Source: Streptomyces sp. NBC_00234 (GTDB lineage Bacteria > Actinomycetota > Actinomycetes > Streptomycetales > Streptomycetaceae). From it: a DNA stretch of 64,000 bases. The translations under genes were made by a program, and so were the position numbers. The notes beneath the pieces are model-generated. The model saw only the letters and a list, made by a program, of their open reading frames with translations, made no database searches and was not told the DNA's origin. Location of the stretch: positions 7,006,001 to 7,070,000 of the forward strand of contig NZ_CP108101.1 in assembly GCF_036195325.1 (NCBI RefSeq), given 5' to 3'. This document shows, one piece after another, positions 43,364-50,605 of this stretch (its first letter is position 1; every line of letters begins with the position of its first letter).

Positions 43364-44120
43364 GCTCCGGCCGGTCGTTCACCCCCCGGGTGTGAAGGAC
43401 CGCAGGAGCGGCGAGCACTGGGCCGGCCGGCTCTACATGCGCGAGGTCTCCCTCCGCATCGACCGGCACCTGGTGAACACACGGGTCACGCCCAACCAAG
43501 TGACCTACGTGATGACCGTCGCGGGTGCCCTCGCCGCCCCGGCACTCCTCGTGCCGGGCATCGCGGGCGCCCTGCTCGGCGTGCTGATGGTCCAGCTCTA
43601 TCTGCTGCTCGACTGCGTCGACGGCGAGATCGCCCGCTGGAGGAAGCAGTACTCGCTCGCCGGTGTCTATCTGGACCGGGTCGCCGCCTACCTCTGCGAC
43701 GCCGCGGTCCTGGTCGGCTTCGGCCTGCGCGCCTCCGACCTCTGGGGCGAGGGGCGGATCGACTGGCTGTGGGCCTTCCTCGGCACCCTGGCCGCACTCG
43801 GCGCGATCCTGATCAAGGCGGAGACCGACCTCGTCGGCGTCGCCCGTCACCAGGGCGGCATGCCCCCGGTGAAGGAGTCGGCCTCCGAGCCCCGCTCGTC
43901 CGGCATGGCGCTGGCCCGCAAGGCCGCCGCCGCGCTGAAGTTCCACCGGCTGGTCCTCGGGGTCGAGGCGTCCCTGCTGATCCTGGCCGCGGCGATCGCG
44001 GACAGCATCAGGGGCGACCTGTTCTTCTCGCGGCTCGGCGTCGCCGTCCTGGCGGGGATCGCCCTTCTGCAGACCGTGCTCCACCTGGTGTCGGTCCTCG
44101 CTTCGAGCAGGCTGAAGTGA
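43341..44120 (+). CDS. CDP-alcohol phosphatidyltransferase family protein with altered motif
   Basis: The 259-residue membrane protein overlaps the previous gene by 23 bases. The core motif is DCVDGEIARWRKQYSLAG, then VYLDRVAAY. Compared with the consensus DG-x2-AR-x8-G-x3-D-x3-D, the last aspartate is replaced by alanine (GCC), and that residue is thought to be the catalytic base in characterised members. The neighbouring TPNQVTYVMTV and the DG and AR elements are intact. It may use a different base, or be a non-catalytic partner of the large CDP-alcohol enzyme encoded earlier in the operon. Confidence 0.85.
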   Translation: MQKPSVAELRPVVHPPGVKDRRSGEHWAGRLYMREVSLRIDRHLVNTRVTPNQVTYVMTVAGALAAPALLVPGIAGALLGVLMVQLYLLLDCVDGEIARWRKQYSLAGVYLDRVAAYLCDAAVLVGFGLRASDLWGEGRIDWLWAFLGTLAALGAILIKAETDLVGVARHQGGMPPVKESASEPRSSGMALARKAAAALKFHRLVLGVEASLLILAAAIADSIRGDLFFSRLGVAVLAGIALLQTVLHLVSVLASSRLK

Positions 44121-45001
44121 GTTCTCCCATGAAACTCGGCGCAGTCGTCATCACCATGGGGAACCGGCCCGCCGAGTTGCGTGCCCTCCTCGATTCGGTC
44201 GCCCAGCAGGACGGCGATCGGATCGAGGTGGTCGTCGTCGGCAACGGCGCCCCCGTCCCGGACGTGCCCGCAGGCGTACGGACGGTGGAGCTGCCCGAGA
44301 ATCTGGGAATCCCCGGTGGCCGCAATGTCGGCATCGAGGCGTTCGGCCCGTCCGGCGCCGATGTCGACGCCCTGCTCTTCCTCGACGACGACGGGCTCCT
44401 CCCGAACACCGACACCGCCGAGCTCTGCCGGCAGGCGTTCGGCGTGGACGAGAAGCTGGGCATCATCACCTTCCGTATCGCCGACCCGGACACCGGAGTC
44501 ACCCAGCGCCGGCACGTGCCCAGGCTCCGGGCCTCCGACCCGATGCGCTCGTCCCGGGTGACGACCTTCCTCGGCGGCGCCAACGCCGTACGCACGCAGG
44601 TCCTCGCCGAGGTCGGCGGGCTGCCGGACGACTTCTTCTACGCCCACGAGGAGACCGATCTGGCCTGGCGGGCGCTCAACGCCGGCTGGATGATCGACTA
44701 CCGCGCGGACATGGTGCTCAACCACCCGACCACCGCTCCTTCGCGGCACGCCGTCTACCACCGTATGGTTGCCCGGAACAGGGTCTGGCTCGCACGTCGC
44801 AACCTTCCCGCGCCCCTGGTTCCCGTCTACGTCGGTGTCTGGCTGCTGCTGACCCTGGTCCGCAGGCCGTCCGGCCCCGCGCTCAAGGCATGGTTCGGTG
44901 GTTTCCGGGAAGGCTGGGCAACGCCCTGCGGACCTCGACGTCCGATGAAGTGGCGTACGGTGTGGCGGCTGACCAGACTGGGCCGCCCTCCCGTGATCTG
45001 A
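44117..45001 (+). CDS. family 2 glycosyltransferase
   Basis: The start is placed at GTG 44117, overlapping the previous stop as GTGA; ATG 44129 is in frame but has a poor ribosome site. At 294 residues it has the GT-A fold opening LGAVVITMGNRPAELRALLDSVAQQ, LPENLGIPGGRNVGIEAF, and the metal-binding DDD of FLDDDGLLPNTDT near residue 92. YAHEETDLAWRALNAGWMIDY carries the ED/x-W acceptor-side motif of bacterial GT2 enzymes. The GGRN and ExDL segments resemble rhamnosyl- and galactosyl-type transferases. It would add a sugar to the polymer exported by the next two genes. Confidence 0.9.
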   Translation: MSSPMKLGAVVITMGNRPAELRALLDSVAQQDGDRIEVVVVGNGAPVPDVPAGVRTVELPENLGIPGGRNVGIEAFGPSGADVDALLFLDDDGLLPNTDTAELCRQAFGVDEKLGIITFRIADPDTGVTQRRHVPRLRASDPMRSSRVTTFLGGANAVRTQVLAEVGGLPDDFFYAHEETDLAWRALNAGWMIDYRADMVLNHPTTAPSRHAVYHRMVARNRVWLARRNLPAPLVPVYVGVWLLLTLVRRPSGPALKAWFGGFREGWATPCGPRRPMKWRTVWRLTRLGRPPVI

Positions 45002-45105
45002 GAGGCTCGCCTCTGAGAGCATGAGGCGTATTTTCTTTCCGGGACCTGTCCGCCTGAGCCGCGCCCGCGACTGGCTGCGCATCTTGAAGACGAGAGTTTC
45101 AACTT

Positions 45106-46035
45106 GTGAGTGACACAACCCATGACGGCTCGGTCGCGCTGAGCGACCTGCCGTCCGCCGACAAGGGCCTCAGCGCGGCCCAGGTGGCCGACAAGTACGG
45201 CCTCACGGTGAGCGGCGCCCGGCCGGGGCTGACCCAGTACATCCGGCAGCTCTGGGGCCGGCGCCACTTCATCATGGCGTTCTCCCGGGCGAAGCTGACG
45301 GCTCAGTACAGCCAGGCCAAACTCGGCCAGCTGTGGCAGGTGGCGACACCGCTGCTGAACGCCCTGGTCTACTACCTGATCTTCGGGCTGATCCTGGGGA
45401 CCCGGAAGGGGATGACCCAGGAGGTCTTCATCCCGTTCCTGGTGACCGGCGTCTTCGTGTTCACCTTCACGCAGAGCTCGGTCATGGCGGGAGTCCGCTC
45501 GATCTCCGGCAATCTCGGGCTGGTCCGGGCGCTGCACTTCCCCCGTGCCTCGCTGCCCATCTCCTTCTCGCTCCAGCAGCTCCAGCAGCTGATGTTCTCG
45601 ATGATCGTGCTGGTGGCCGTGGCCGTGGGCTTCGGCAGCTATCCGTCGCTCTCCTGGCTGCTGGTCGTGCCCGCGCTCGTCATGCAGTTCTTCTTCAACA
45701 CGGGGCTGGCGCTCGCCATGGCCAGGCTGGGCAGCAAGACGCCCGACCTGGCGCAGCTGATGCCGTTCGTGATGCGGACCTGGATGTACGCGTCGGGTGT
45801 CATGTTCTCCATCCCGGTGATGCTCGCGGACAAGCCGCAATGGATCGCCGACGTGCTGCAGTACAACCCGGCTGCCATCTACATGGACCTGGTGCGCTTC
45901 GCGCTCATCGACGGGTACGGCTCCGAGAACCTGCCGCAGCACGTCTGGGCCGTCGGGCTCGCCTGGGCGCTCTTCGTGGGCATCGCGGGCTTCGTGTACT
46001 TCTGGAAGGCAGAGGAACGGTACGGCCGTGGCTGA
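45106..46035 (+). CDS. ABC transporter permease, polysaccharide/teichoic-acid export type
   Basis: The 309-residue integral membrane protein starts at GTG 45106 and has six predicted helices, with an N-terminal cytoplasmic part of about 60 residues. It belongs to the ABC-2 TagG/Wzm class: RRHFIMAFSRAKLTAQYSQAKLGQLWQVATPLLNALVYYLIFG is the typical entry, and WMYASGVMFSIPVMLADKP the exit. These permeases export undecaprenyl-linked glycopolymers. The ATPase partner follows with an 8-base overlap. It is preceded by a 104-base gap containing a small AGAGGC/GCCTCT hairpin. Confidence 0.9.
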   Translation: MSDTTHDGSVALSDLPSADKGLSAAQVADKYGLTVSGARPGLTQYIRQLWGRRHFIMAFSRAKLTAQYSQAKLGQLWQVATPLLNALVYYLIFGLILGTRKGMTQEVFIPFLVTGVFVFTFTQSSVMAGVRSISGNLGLVRALHFPRASLPISFSLQQLQQLMFSMIVLVAVAVGFGSYPSLSWLLVVPALVMQFFFNTGLALAMARLGSKTPDLAQLMPFVMRTWMYASGVMFSIPVMLADKPQWIADVLQYNPAAIYMDLVRFALIDGYGSENLPQHVWAVGLAWALFVGIAGFVYFWKAEERYGRG

Positions 46036-46813
46036 GGACAAGATCCAGGGGAAGATTCCCACCGTCATCGCCGACGACGTGCACATCGTGTACCGCGTCA
46101 ACGGTGCCGGCGGAGGCAGGGGAAGCGCCACCGCGGCACTGAGCCGGATAGTGCGCCGCGGCAAGGGCGAGTCGCGCGGTGTCCGCACGGTGCACGCCGT
46201 GCGTGGTGTCACCTTCACCGCGTACCGGGGCGAGGCCATCGGCCTCATCGGAACCAACGGCTCCGGCAAGTCGACGCTGCTCCGGGCCATCGCCGGGCTT
46301 CTGCCGACCGAGCACGGCAAGGTGTACACGGACGGTCAGCCCTCGCTGCTCGGTGTGAACGCCGCGCTCATGAGCGATCTGACCGGTGAGCGCAACGTCG
46401 TCCTCGGTGGCCTGGCCATGGGGATGAGCCGCGAGGAGATCCGCTCGCGCTACGACGAGATCGTCGAGTTCTCGGGCATCAACGAGAAGGGCGACTTCAT
46501 CACGCTGCCGATGCGGACGTACTCCTCGGGTATGGCCGCCCGGCTGCGCTTCTCGATCGCCGCCGCCAAGAACCACGACGTACTCATGATCGACGAGGCG
46601 CTGGCCACCGGTGACCGCAAGTTCCGCATCCGCTCCGAGGAGCGGATCCGCGAGCTCCGCAAGGAGGCGGGCACCGTCTTCCTGGTCAGTCACAACAACA
46701 AGTCGATCAGGGACACCTGCGACCGCGTGCTGTGGCTGGAGAAGGGTGAGCTCCTGATGGACGGGCCCACCGAAGAGGTCCTCAAGGCGTACGAGCGGGA
46801 GACCAGCAAGTAG
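46028..46813 (+). CDS. ABC transporter ATP-binding protein, TagH/Wzt-like
   Basis: The 261-residue protein starts at GTG 46028 inside the permease gene. Walker A is GTNGSGKST near residue 75, the TagH-type segments LGVNAALMSDLTGERNVVLGG and YSSGMAARLRFSIAAAKNHDVLMIDEAL carry the signature and Walker B, and VSHNNKSIRDTCDRVLWLEKG has the switch histidine. About 50 N-terminal residues precede the ATPase core. There is no C-terminal carbohydrate-binding domain of the long Wzt type, so export is not coupled to chain-end recognition by this protein. The stop is followed by a strong terminator that ends the operon. Confidence 0.92.
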   Translation: MAEDKIQGKIPTVIADDVHIVYRVNGAGGGRGSATAALSRIVRRGKGESRGVRTVHAVRGVTFTAYRGEAIGLIGTNGSGKSTLLRAIAGLLPTEHGKVYTDGQPSLLGVNAALMSDLTGERNVVLGGLAMGMSREEIRSRYDEIVEFSGINEKGDFITLPMRTYSSGMAARLRFSIAAAKNHDVLMIDEALATGDRKFRIRSEERIRELRKEAGTVFLVSHNNKSIRDTCDRVLWLEKGELLMDGPTEEVLKAYERETSK

Positions 46814-46826
46814 TCGCCTCCGTTCC

Positions 46827-46864
46827 TGTGGCCTCCGCCCGAGCACGCCCGGGCGGAGGCCACA
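46827..46864. terminator. terminator of the glycopolymer operon
   Basis: A perfect 15-bp stem, TGTGGCCTCCGCCCG (46827-46841) with 46850-46864, and an 8-base loop lie 14 bases after the ABC ATPase stop. Confidence 0.85.
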
Positions 46865-46981
46865 GCGGTGTACGGACCGGTCCCCTTCCGGCGGAAGGCA
46901 TCAATTCCCTTGGTACAGGGGAAAGTTGGCCGAGATTGGCGCATTGTTGTAACGCGCGCAATACCCCGCCGGGGACGTGTG

Positions 46982-47003
46982 AGCTGTACAACGTAAGCTG
47001 TAC
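46982..47003 (+). promoter_or_regulatory. direct repeat in the hopanoid-operon leader region
   Basis: AGCTGTAC occurs at 46982-46989 and at 46996-47003, 14 bp apart. A GGGGCG-ATA-CGCCCC hairpin follows at 47025-47039. The 280-base region between the terminator and the leader ORF must contain the operon promoter, but I cannot place -35 and -10 elements with confidence. Confidence 0.4.
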
Positions 47004-47141
47004 CGGTGCTGATTCGTGGCAAGTGGGGCGATACGCCCCAGGGTGAGCGCCCCTGCTGCTCCACTGCACTGGGGAGAGCGAGCGGCGTGTCCGAAAAGGG
47101 ATGTTTTGGGTCAGCAGTGTAGAACGGGAGATGTGACGGCA

Positions 47142-47204
47142 ATGACGGTAAATCTCCAGCTCCGACGTGGTCTCGCCGTCCCCGCGCCGGGCGGTACGCA
47201 GTGA
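47142..47204 (+). CDS. candidate 20-residue leader peptide overlapping hpnC start
   Basis: ATG 47142 with GGGAG about 11 bases upstream opens a 20-codon frame (MTVNLQLRRGLAVPAPGGTQ). Its TGA overlaps the GTG start of hpnC as GTGA at 47201-47204. This matches the stop-start coupling used throughout the operon, so translation of hpnC may depend on it. It has no family resemblance that I recognise. Confidence 0.45.
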   Translation: MTVNLQLRRGLAVPAPGGTQ

Positions 47205-48121
47205 CCCGTACCCCTCAGGCACGCCCCGACGCGGCGGTCACCGGCACGCTCGACAAGGCCGCGGACGAGAACTTCCCCGTGGCTCCTTTCTTCCTGCCCC
47301 GCGCCTGGCGCGACGACCTGATGGCCGTCTACGGATTCGCCCGCCTCGTCGACGACATCGGTGACGGCGACCTCGCCCCCGGTGGCGCCGACGCCCGCCA
47401 TCTCGGCCTGGACCCGGCCGCGGCCGACGACCGGCTCGCCATGCTCGACGCCTTCGAGGCCGACCTGCACCGGGTCTTCGCGACCACGGGCGACGGTCCG
47501 CGTCACCCCCTGCTGCGTGCACTGCGCCCCACCGTGCGGCGCTGCGCGCTCACCCCCGAGCCGTTCCTCGGACTCGTCGAGGCTAACCGGCAGGACCAGA
47601 AGATCCGCCGCTACGGGACCTACGGGGAACTCCTCGCCTACTGCGAGCTCTCCGCCAACCCGGTCGGCCGCCTGGTCCTCCAGATCACCGGCACCGCCAG
47701 CCCCGAACGGATCCGGCGCTCCGACGCGATCTGCACGGCCCTGCAGATCGTCGAGCACCTCCAGGACGTCACCGAGGACCTCGGACGCGACCGGATCTAT
47801 CTGCCGGCCGAGGACATGGCCCGGTTCCATGTCGGCGAATCCGACCTGGCAGCCCCCTCAGGGGGCGCGTCGGTGCGCAGCCTCGTGGCCTACGAGGCCG
47901 AACGCGCGCGTGACCTGTTGAATGAAGGCACCCCGCTGGTGGGTAGCGTCCACGGCAGACTCAAGCTGCTGCTCGCCGGATTCGTCGCCGGAGGGCGAGC
48001 CGCCCTCACCGCGATCGGAGCCGCCGGGTTCGACGTACTGCCCGGACCGCCCAGACCCACGACGCCCAGCTTGCTGCGCGAAGTGGGAGTTGTCTTGCGA
48101 AGAGCGCGTAGAGAGGGATGA
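47201..48121 (+). CDS. hpnC: hydroxysqualene synthase HpnC
   Basis: The 306-residue protein of the squalene/phytoene synthase fold is the first main gene of the hopanoid operon. The two aspartate-rich diphosphate-binding motifs are YGFARLVDDIGDGD near residue 45 and EHLQDVTEDLGRDRIYLPAEDM near 185. In the HpnCDE route, HpnD makes presqualene diphosphate, HpnC converts it to hydroxysqualene, and HpnE reduces that to squalene. The assignment as C rather than D rests on gene order and on the shorter active-site loop. The stop overlaps the hpnD start as ATGA. Confidence 0.92.
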   Translation: MTRTPQARPDAAVTGTLDKAADENFPVAPFFLPRAWRDDLMAVYGFARLVDDIGDGDLAPGGADARHLGLDPAAADDRLAMLDAFEADLHRVFATTGDGPRHPLLRALRPTVRRCALTPEPFLGLVEANRQDQKIRRYGTYGELLAYCELSANPVGRLVLQITGTASPERIRRSDAICTALQIVEHLQDVTEDLGRDRIYLPAEDMARFHVGESDLAAPSGGASVRSLVAYEAERARDLLNEGTPLVGSVHGRLKLLLAGFVAGGRAALTAIGAAGFDVLPGPPRPTTPSLLREVGVVLRRARREG

Positions 48122-49071
48122 GCCGGACCGTGGAGGGACAGACGACGTACATGTCGGCACCGGTACAGGCCGCATACAGTTACTGCGAGGCCGTCACCGG
48201 ACAGCAGGCCCGTAACTTCGCGTACGGCATCAGGCTGTTGCCGTACGAGAAGCGGCAGGCCATGTCGGCGCTGTACGCCTTCTCCCGTCGGGTCGACGAC
48301 ATCGGCGACGGTGAGCTGGCCCCGGAGATCAAGCGGACCCGGCTGGAAAGCACCCGGGACCTGCTCGACCGGATCAGGAACGGTGCGGTCGACGAGGACG
48401 ACACCGACCCGGTGGCCGTCGCGCTCGCCGACACCGCCCGGCGCTTCCCCCTGCCGCTCGGCGGGCTCGACGAGCTCATCGACGGCGTGCTGATGGACGT
48501 CCGCGGCGCGACGTACGAGACCTGGGACGACCTCAAGACGTACTGCCGGTGTGTCGCGGGCGCCATCGGACGGCTCAGCCTGGGCGTTTTCGGTACGGAA
48601 CCGGGCGCACCCGGCGCCGAGCGCGCCGCCGACTACGCCGACACCCTCGGCCTCGCCCTCCAGCTCACCAACATCCTGCGCGACGTCCGGGAGGACGCCG
48701 CCAACGGGCGGACGTATCTGCCGGCCGACGACCTGGCCAAATTCGGCTGCTCCGCCGGATTCCACCGGGCCACCCCGCCGCCCGGCTCCGACTTCGCGGG
48801 CCTGGTGCACTTCGAGGTACGGCGCGCCCGGACGCTGTTCGCCGAGGGCTACCGGCTGCTGCCGATGCTCGACCGCCGCAGCGGAGCGTGCGTGGCCGCG
48901 ATGGCCGGTATCTACCGCCGCCTCCTCGACCGGATCGAGCGCGACCCCGAGGCCGTGCTGCGTGGCCGGGTCTCGCTGCCGGGACACGAGAAGGCGTACG
49001 TGGCGGTGCGCGGCCTGTCCGGCCTCGACGCGCGCCACATCTCGCGCCTCACGACGAGGGGACGGGGCTGA
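48118..49071 (+). CDS. hpnD: presqualene diphosphate synthase HpnD
   Basis: The 317-residue squalene/phytoene synthase family member starts at ATG 48118, overlapping hpnC by 4 bases; ATG 48151 is a later alternative. The motifs are ALYAFSRRVDDIGDGE near residue 52 and LTNILRDVREDAANGRTYLPADD near 182, and AVTGQQARNFAYGIRLLPYEKRQAMSALYAF is the typical HpnD opening. It condenses two farnesyl diphosphates head to head. The product passes to HpnC. Its TGA overlaps the ATG of the following micro-gene as TGATG. Confidence 0.93.
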   Translation: MSRTVEGQTTYMSAPVQAAYSYCEAVTGQQARNFAYGIRLLPYEKRQAMSALYAFSRRVDDIGDGELAPEIKRTRLESTRDLLDRIRNGAVDEDDTDPVAVALADTARRFPLPLGGLDELIDGVLMDVRGATYETWDDLKTYCRCVAGAIGRLSLGVFGTEPGAPGAERAADYADTLGLALQLTNILRDVREDAANGRTYLPADDLAKFGCSAGFHRATPPPGSDFAGLVHFEVRRARTLFAEGYRLLPMLDRRSGACVAAMAGIYRRLLDRIERDPEAVLRGRVSLPGHEKAYVAVRGLSGLDARHISRLTTRGRG

Positions 49072-49220
49072 TGCGCACCACGGACAGTCACCACGCCCCT
49101 GCGCGACGCCACCCCGCGTCGGCCGGCCCTCCGGGGTCCCGGGCAACCCTCCGGTGGCCTGACGCGTCCCTGACTGCGACGATCTGGATGGCGGAGAACC
49201 AGCGAGAGGGGGACGCATGA
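49071..49220 (+). CDS. DUF6380-like small protein in the hopanoid operon
   Basis: This 49-residue gene lies between hpnD and hpnE. It is coupled on both sides: its ATG overlaps the hpnD stop (TGATG at 49069-49073), and its TGA overlaps the hpnE ATG (ATGA at 49217-49220). Its centre, RATLRWPDASLTATIWMA, resembles what I recall of DUF6380, a small Streptomyces family with the core RATLR...ASLTATA. It is arginine- and histidine-rich with no membrane segment. The function is unknown. The exact interlocking of start and stop codons argues that it is really translated. Confidence 0.6.
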   Translation: MRTTDSHHAPARRHPASAGPPGSRATLRWPDASLTATIWMAENQREGDA

Positions 49221-50605
49221 GCGACGAGAGCCTGCGCTCCTCCCGTGCGGTGGTCGTCGGCGGCGGCCTCGCCGGGATCACGACCGCCCTGCGTCTCGCG
49301 GACGCCGGGGTTGACGTGACCCTGCTCGAAGGGCGGCCCCGGCTGGGCGGCCTCGCCTTCTCCTTCCGCCGCGGCGAGCTCAGCGTCGACAACGGCCAGC
49401 ACGTCTACCTGCGCTGCTGCACGGGCTACCGGTGGTTCCTCGACCGGATCGACGGTGCCCACCTCGCCCCGCTCCAGGACCGCCTCGACGTACCCGTGCT
49501 CGACGTCGGGCGCGCCGCCGGGCCACGCCTCGGCAGGCTGCGCCGCACCGGCCTCCCCGTGCCCCTGCACCTCGCGCCTGGCCTCGCCGCCTATCCGCAC
49601 CTCTCGCTGGCCGAAAAGGCGAGCGTCGGACGGGCCGCACTCGCGCTCGGCCGCCTCGACCCGGCCGACCCCGCGCTCGACGGCATCGACTTCGCGACCT
49701 GGCTCGGCCGGCACGGGCAGTCGCCGCGCACCATCGAGGCCCTGTGGGACCTCGTCGGGGTGGCCACGCTCAACGCCACCGCGGCGAACGCCTCCATGGC
49801 CCTGGCCGCCATGGTCTTCAAGACGGGGCTGCTGTCCGAGCCCGGTGCCGCGGACATCGGCTGGGCGGCCGTGCCGCTCGGGGAGCTCCACGACACCCTC
49901 GCCCGCAAGGCCCTGGACTCGGCCGGCGTACGGACCGAGCTGCGGACCCGGGTCGGTTCCCTGTCCCGTACCGAGGACGGCCGCTGGGCCGTCGAGACGG
50001 ACAGTGAGCGGATCGAGGCGGAGACCGTCGTCCTCGCCGTCCCGCAGGACGAGACCCACGGGCTGCTGCCCGAAGGCGCGCTGCACGACCCGGACCGGCT
50101 CCTCGACATCGGCACCGCGCCCATTCTGAACGTGCACGTCGTCTACGACCGCAAGGTGCTGCGCAGGCCCTTCTTCGCCGCACTCGGCTCGCCCGTGCAG
50201 TGGGTCTTCGACCGCACCGAATCCTCCGGGCTCCAGGGTCCGGGACAGTACCTCGCGGTCTCCCAGTCGGCGGCCCAGGACGAGATCGACCTGCCCGTGG
50301 CCGAGCTGCGCAGGCGCTATCTGCCCGAGCTGGAGCGGCTTCTTCCGGCCGCCCGCGGGGCAGGCGTCCGCGACTTCTTCGTCACCCGGGAGCGCACCGC
50401 GACGTTCGCGCCCGCACCCGGAGTCGGCCGGCTCCGGCCGGGCACCCGTACCCGCGCACCCGGCCTCCACCTGGCGGGCGCGTGGACCGCAACCGGCTGG
50501 CCCGCGACGATGGAGGGCGCGGTGCGCAGCGGTATGAGCGCTGCCGACGCCGCGCTCGGCGCTCTCGGCCGCCCCCATGAACATCCGCTGCAGGAGGCGG
50601 CATGA
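49217..50605 (+). CDS. hpnE: hydroxysqualene dehydroxylase HpnE (FAD)
   Basis: The 462-residue amine-oxidase-type flavoprotein begins with the FAD motif AVVVGGGLAGITTALRLADAGVDVTLLEGRPRLGG, followed by FRRGELSVDNGQHVYLRCCTGYRWFLDRI, the HpnE signature. The C-terminal flavin-contact region is APGLHLAGAWTATGWPATMEGAVRSG. It reduces hydroxysqualene to squalene, so the operon makes squalene without classical squalene synthase. It starts inside the micro-gene stop codon, and its own stop overlaps the next start as ATGA. Confidence 0.93.
   Translation: MSDESLRSSRAVVVGGGLAGITTALRLADAGVDVTLLEGRPRLGGLAFSFRRGELSVDNGQHVYLRCCTGYRWFLDRIDGAHLAPLQDRLDVPVLDVGRAAGPRLGRLRRTGLPVPLHLAPGLAAYPHLSLAEKASVGRAALALGRLDPADPALDGIDFATWLGRHGQSPRTIEALWDLVGVATLNATAANASMALAAMVFKTGLLSEPGAADIGWAAVPLGELHDTLARKALDSAGVRTELRTRVGSLSRTEDGRWAVETDSERIEAETVVLAVPQDETHGLLPEGALHDPDRLLDIGTAPILNVHVVYDRKVLRRPFFAALGSPVQWVFDRTESSGLQGPGQYLAVSQSAAQDEIDLPVAELRRRYLPELERLLPAARGAGVRDFFVTRERTATFAPAPGVGRLRPGTRTRAPGLHLAGAWTATGWPATMEGAVRSGMSAADAALGALGRPHEHPLQEAA

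Noticed and set aside
39748-46813. Phosphonate biosynthesis cluster
   Set aside because: Nucleotidyltransferase, iron alcohol dehydrogenase and CDP-alcohol transferase also occur in phosphonate clusters, but there is no PEP mutase or phosphonopyruvate decarboxylase here.
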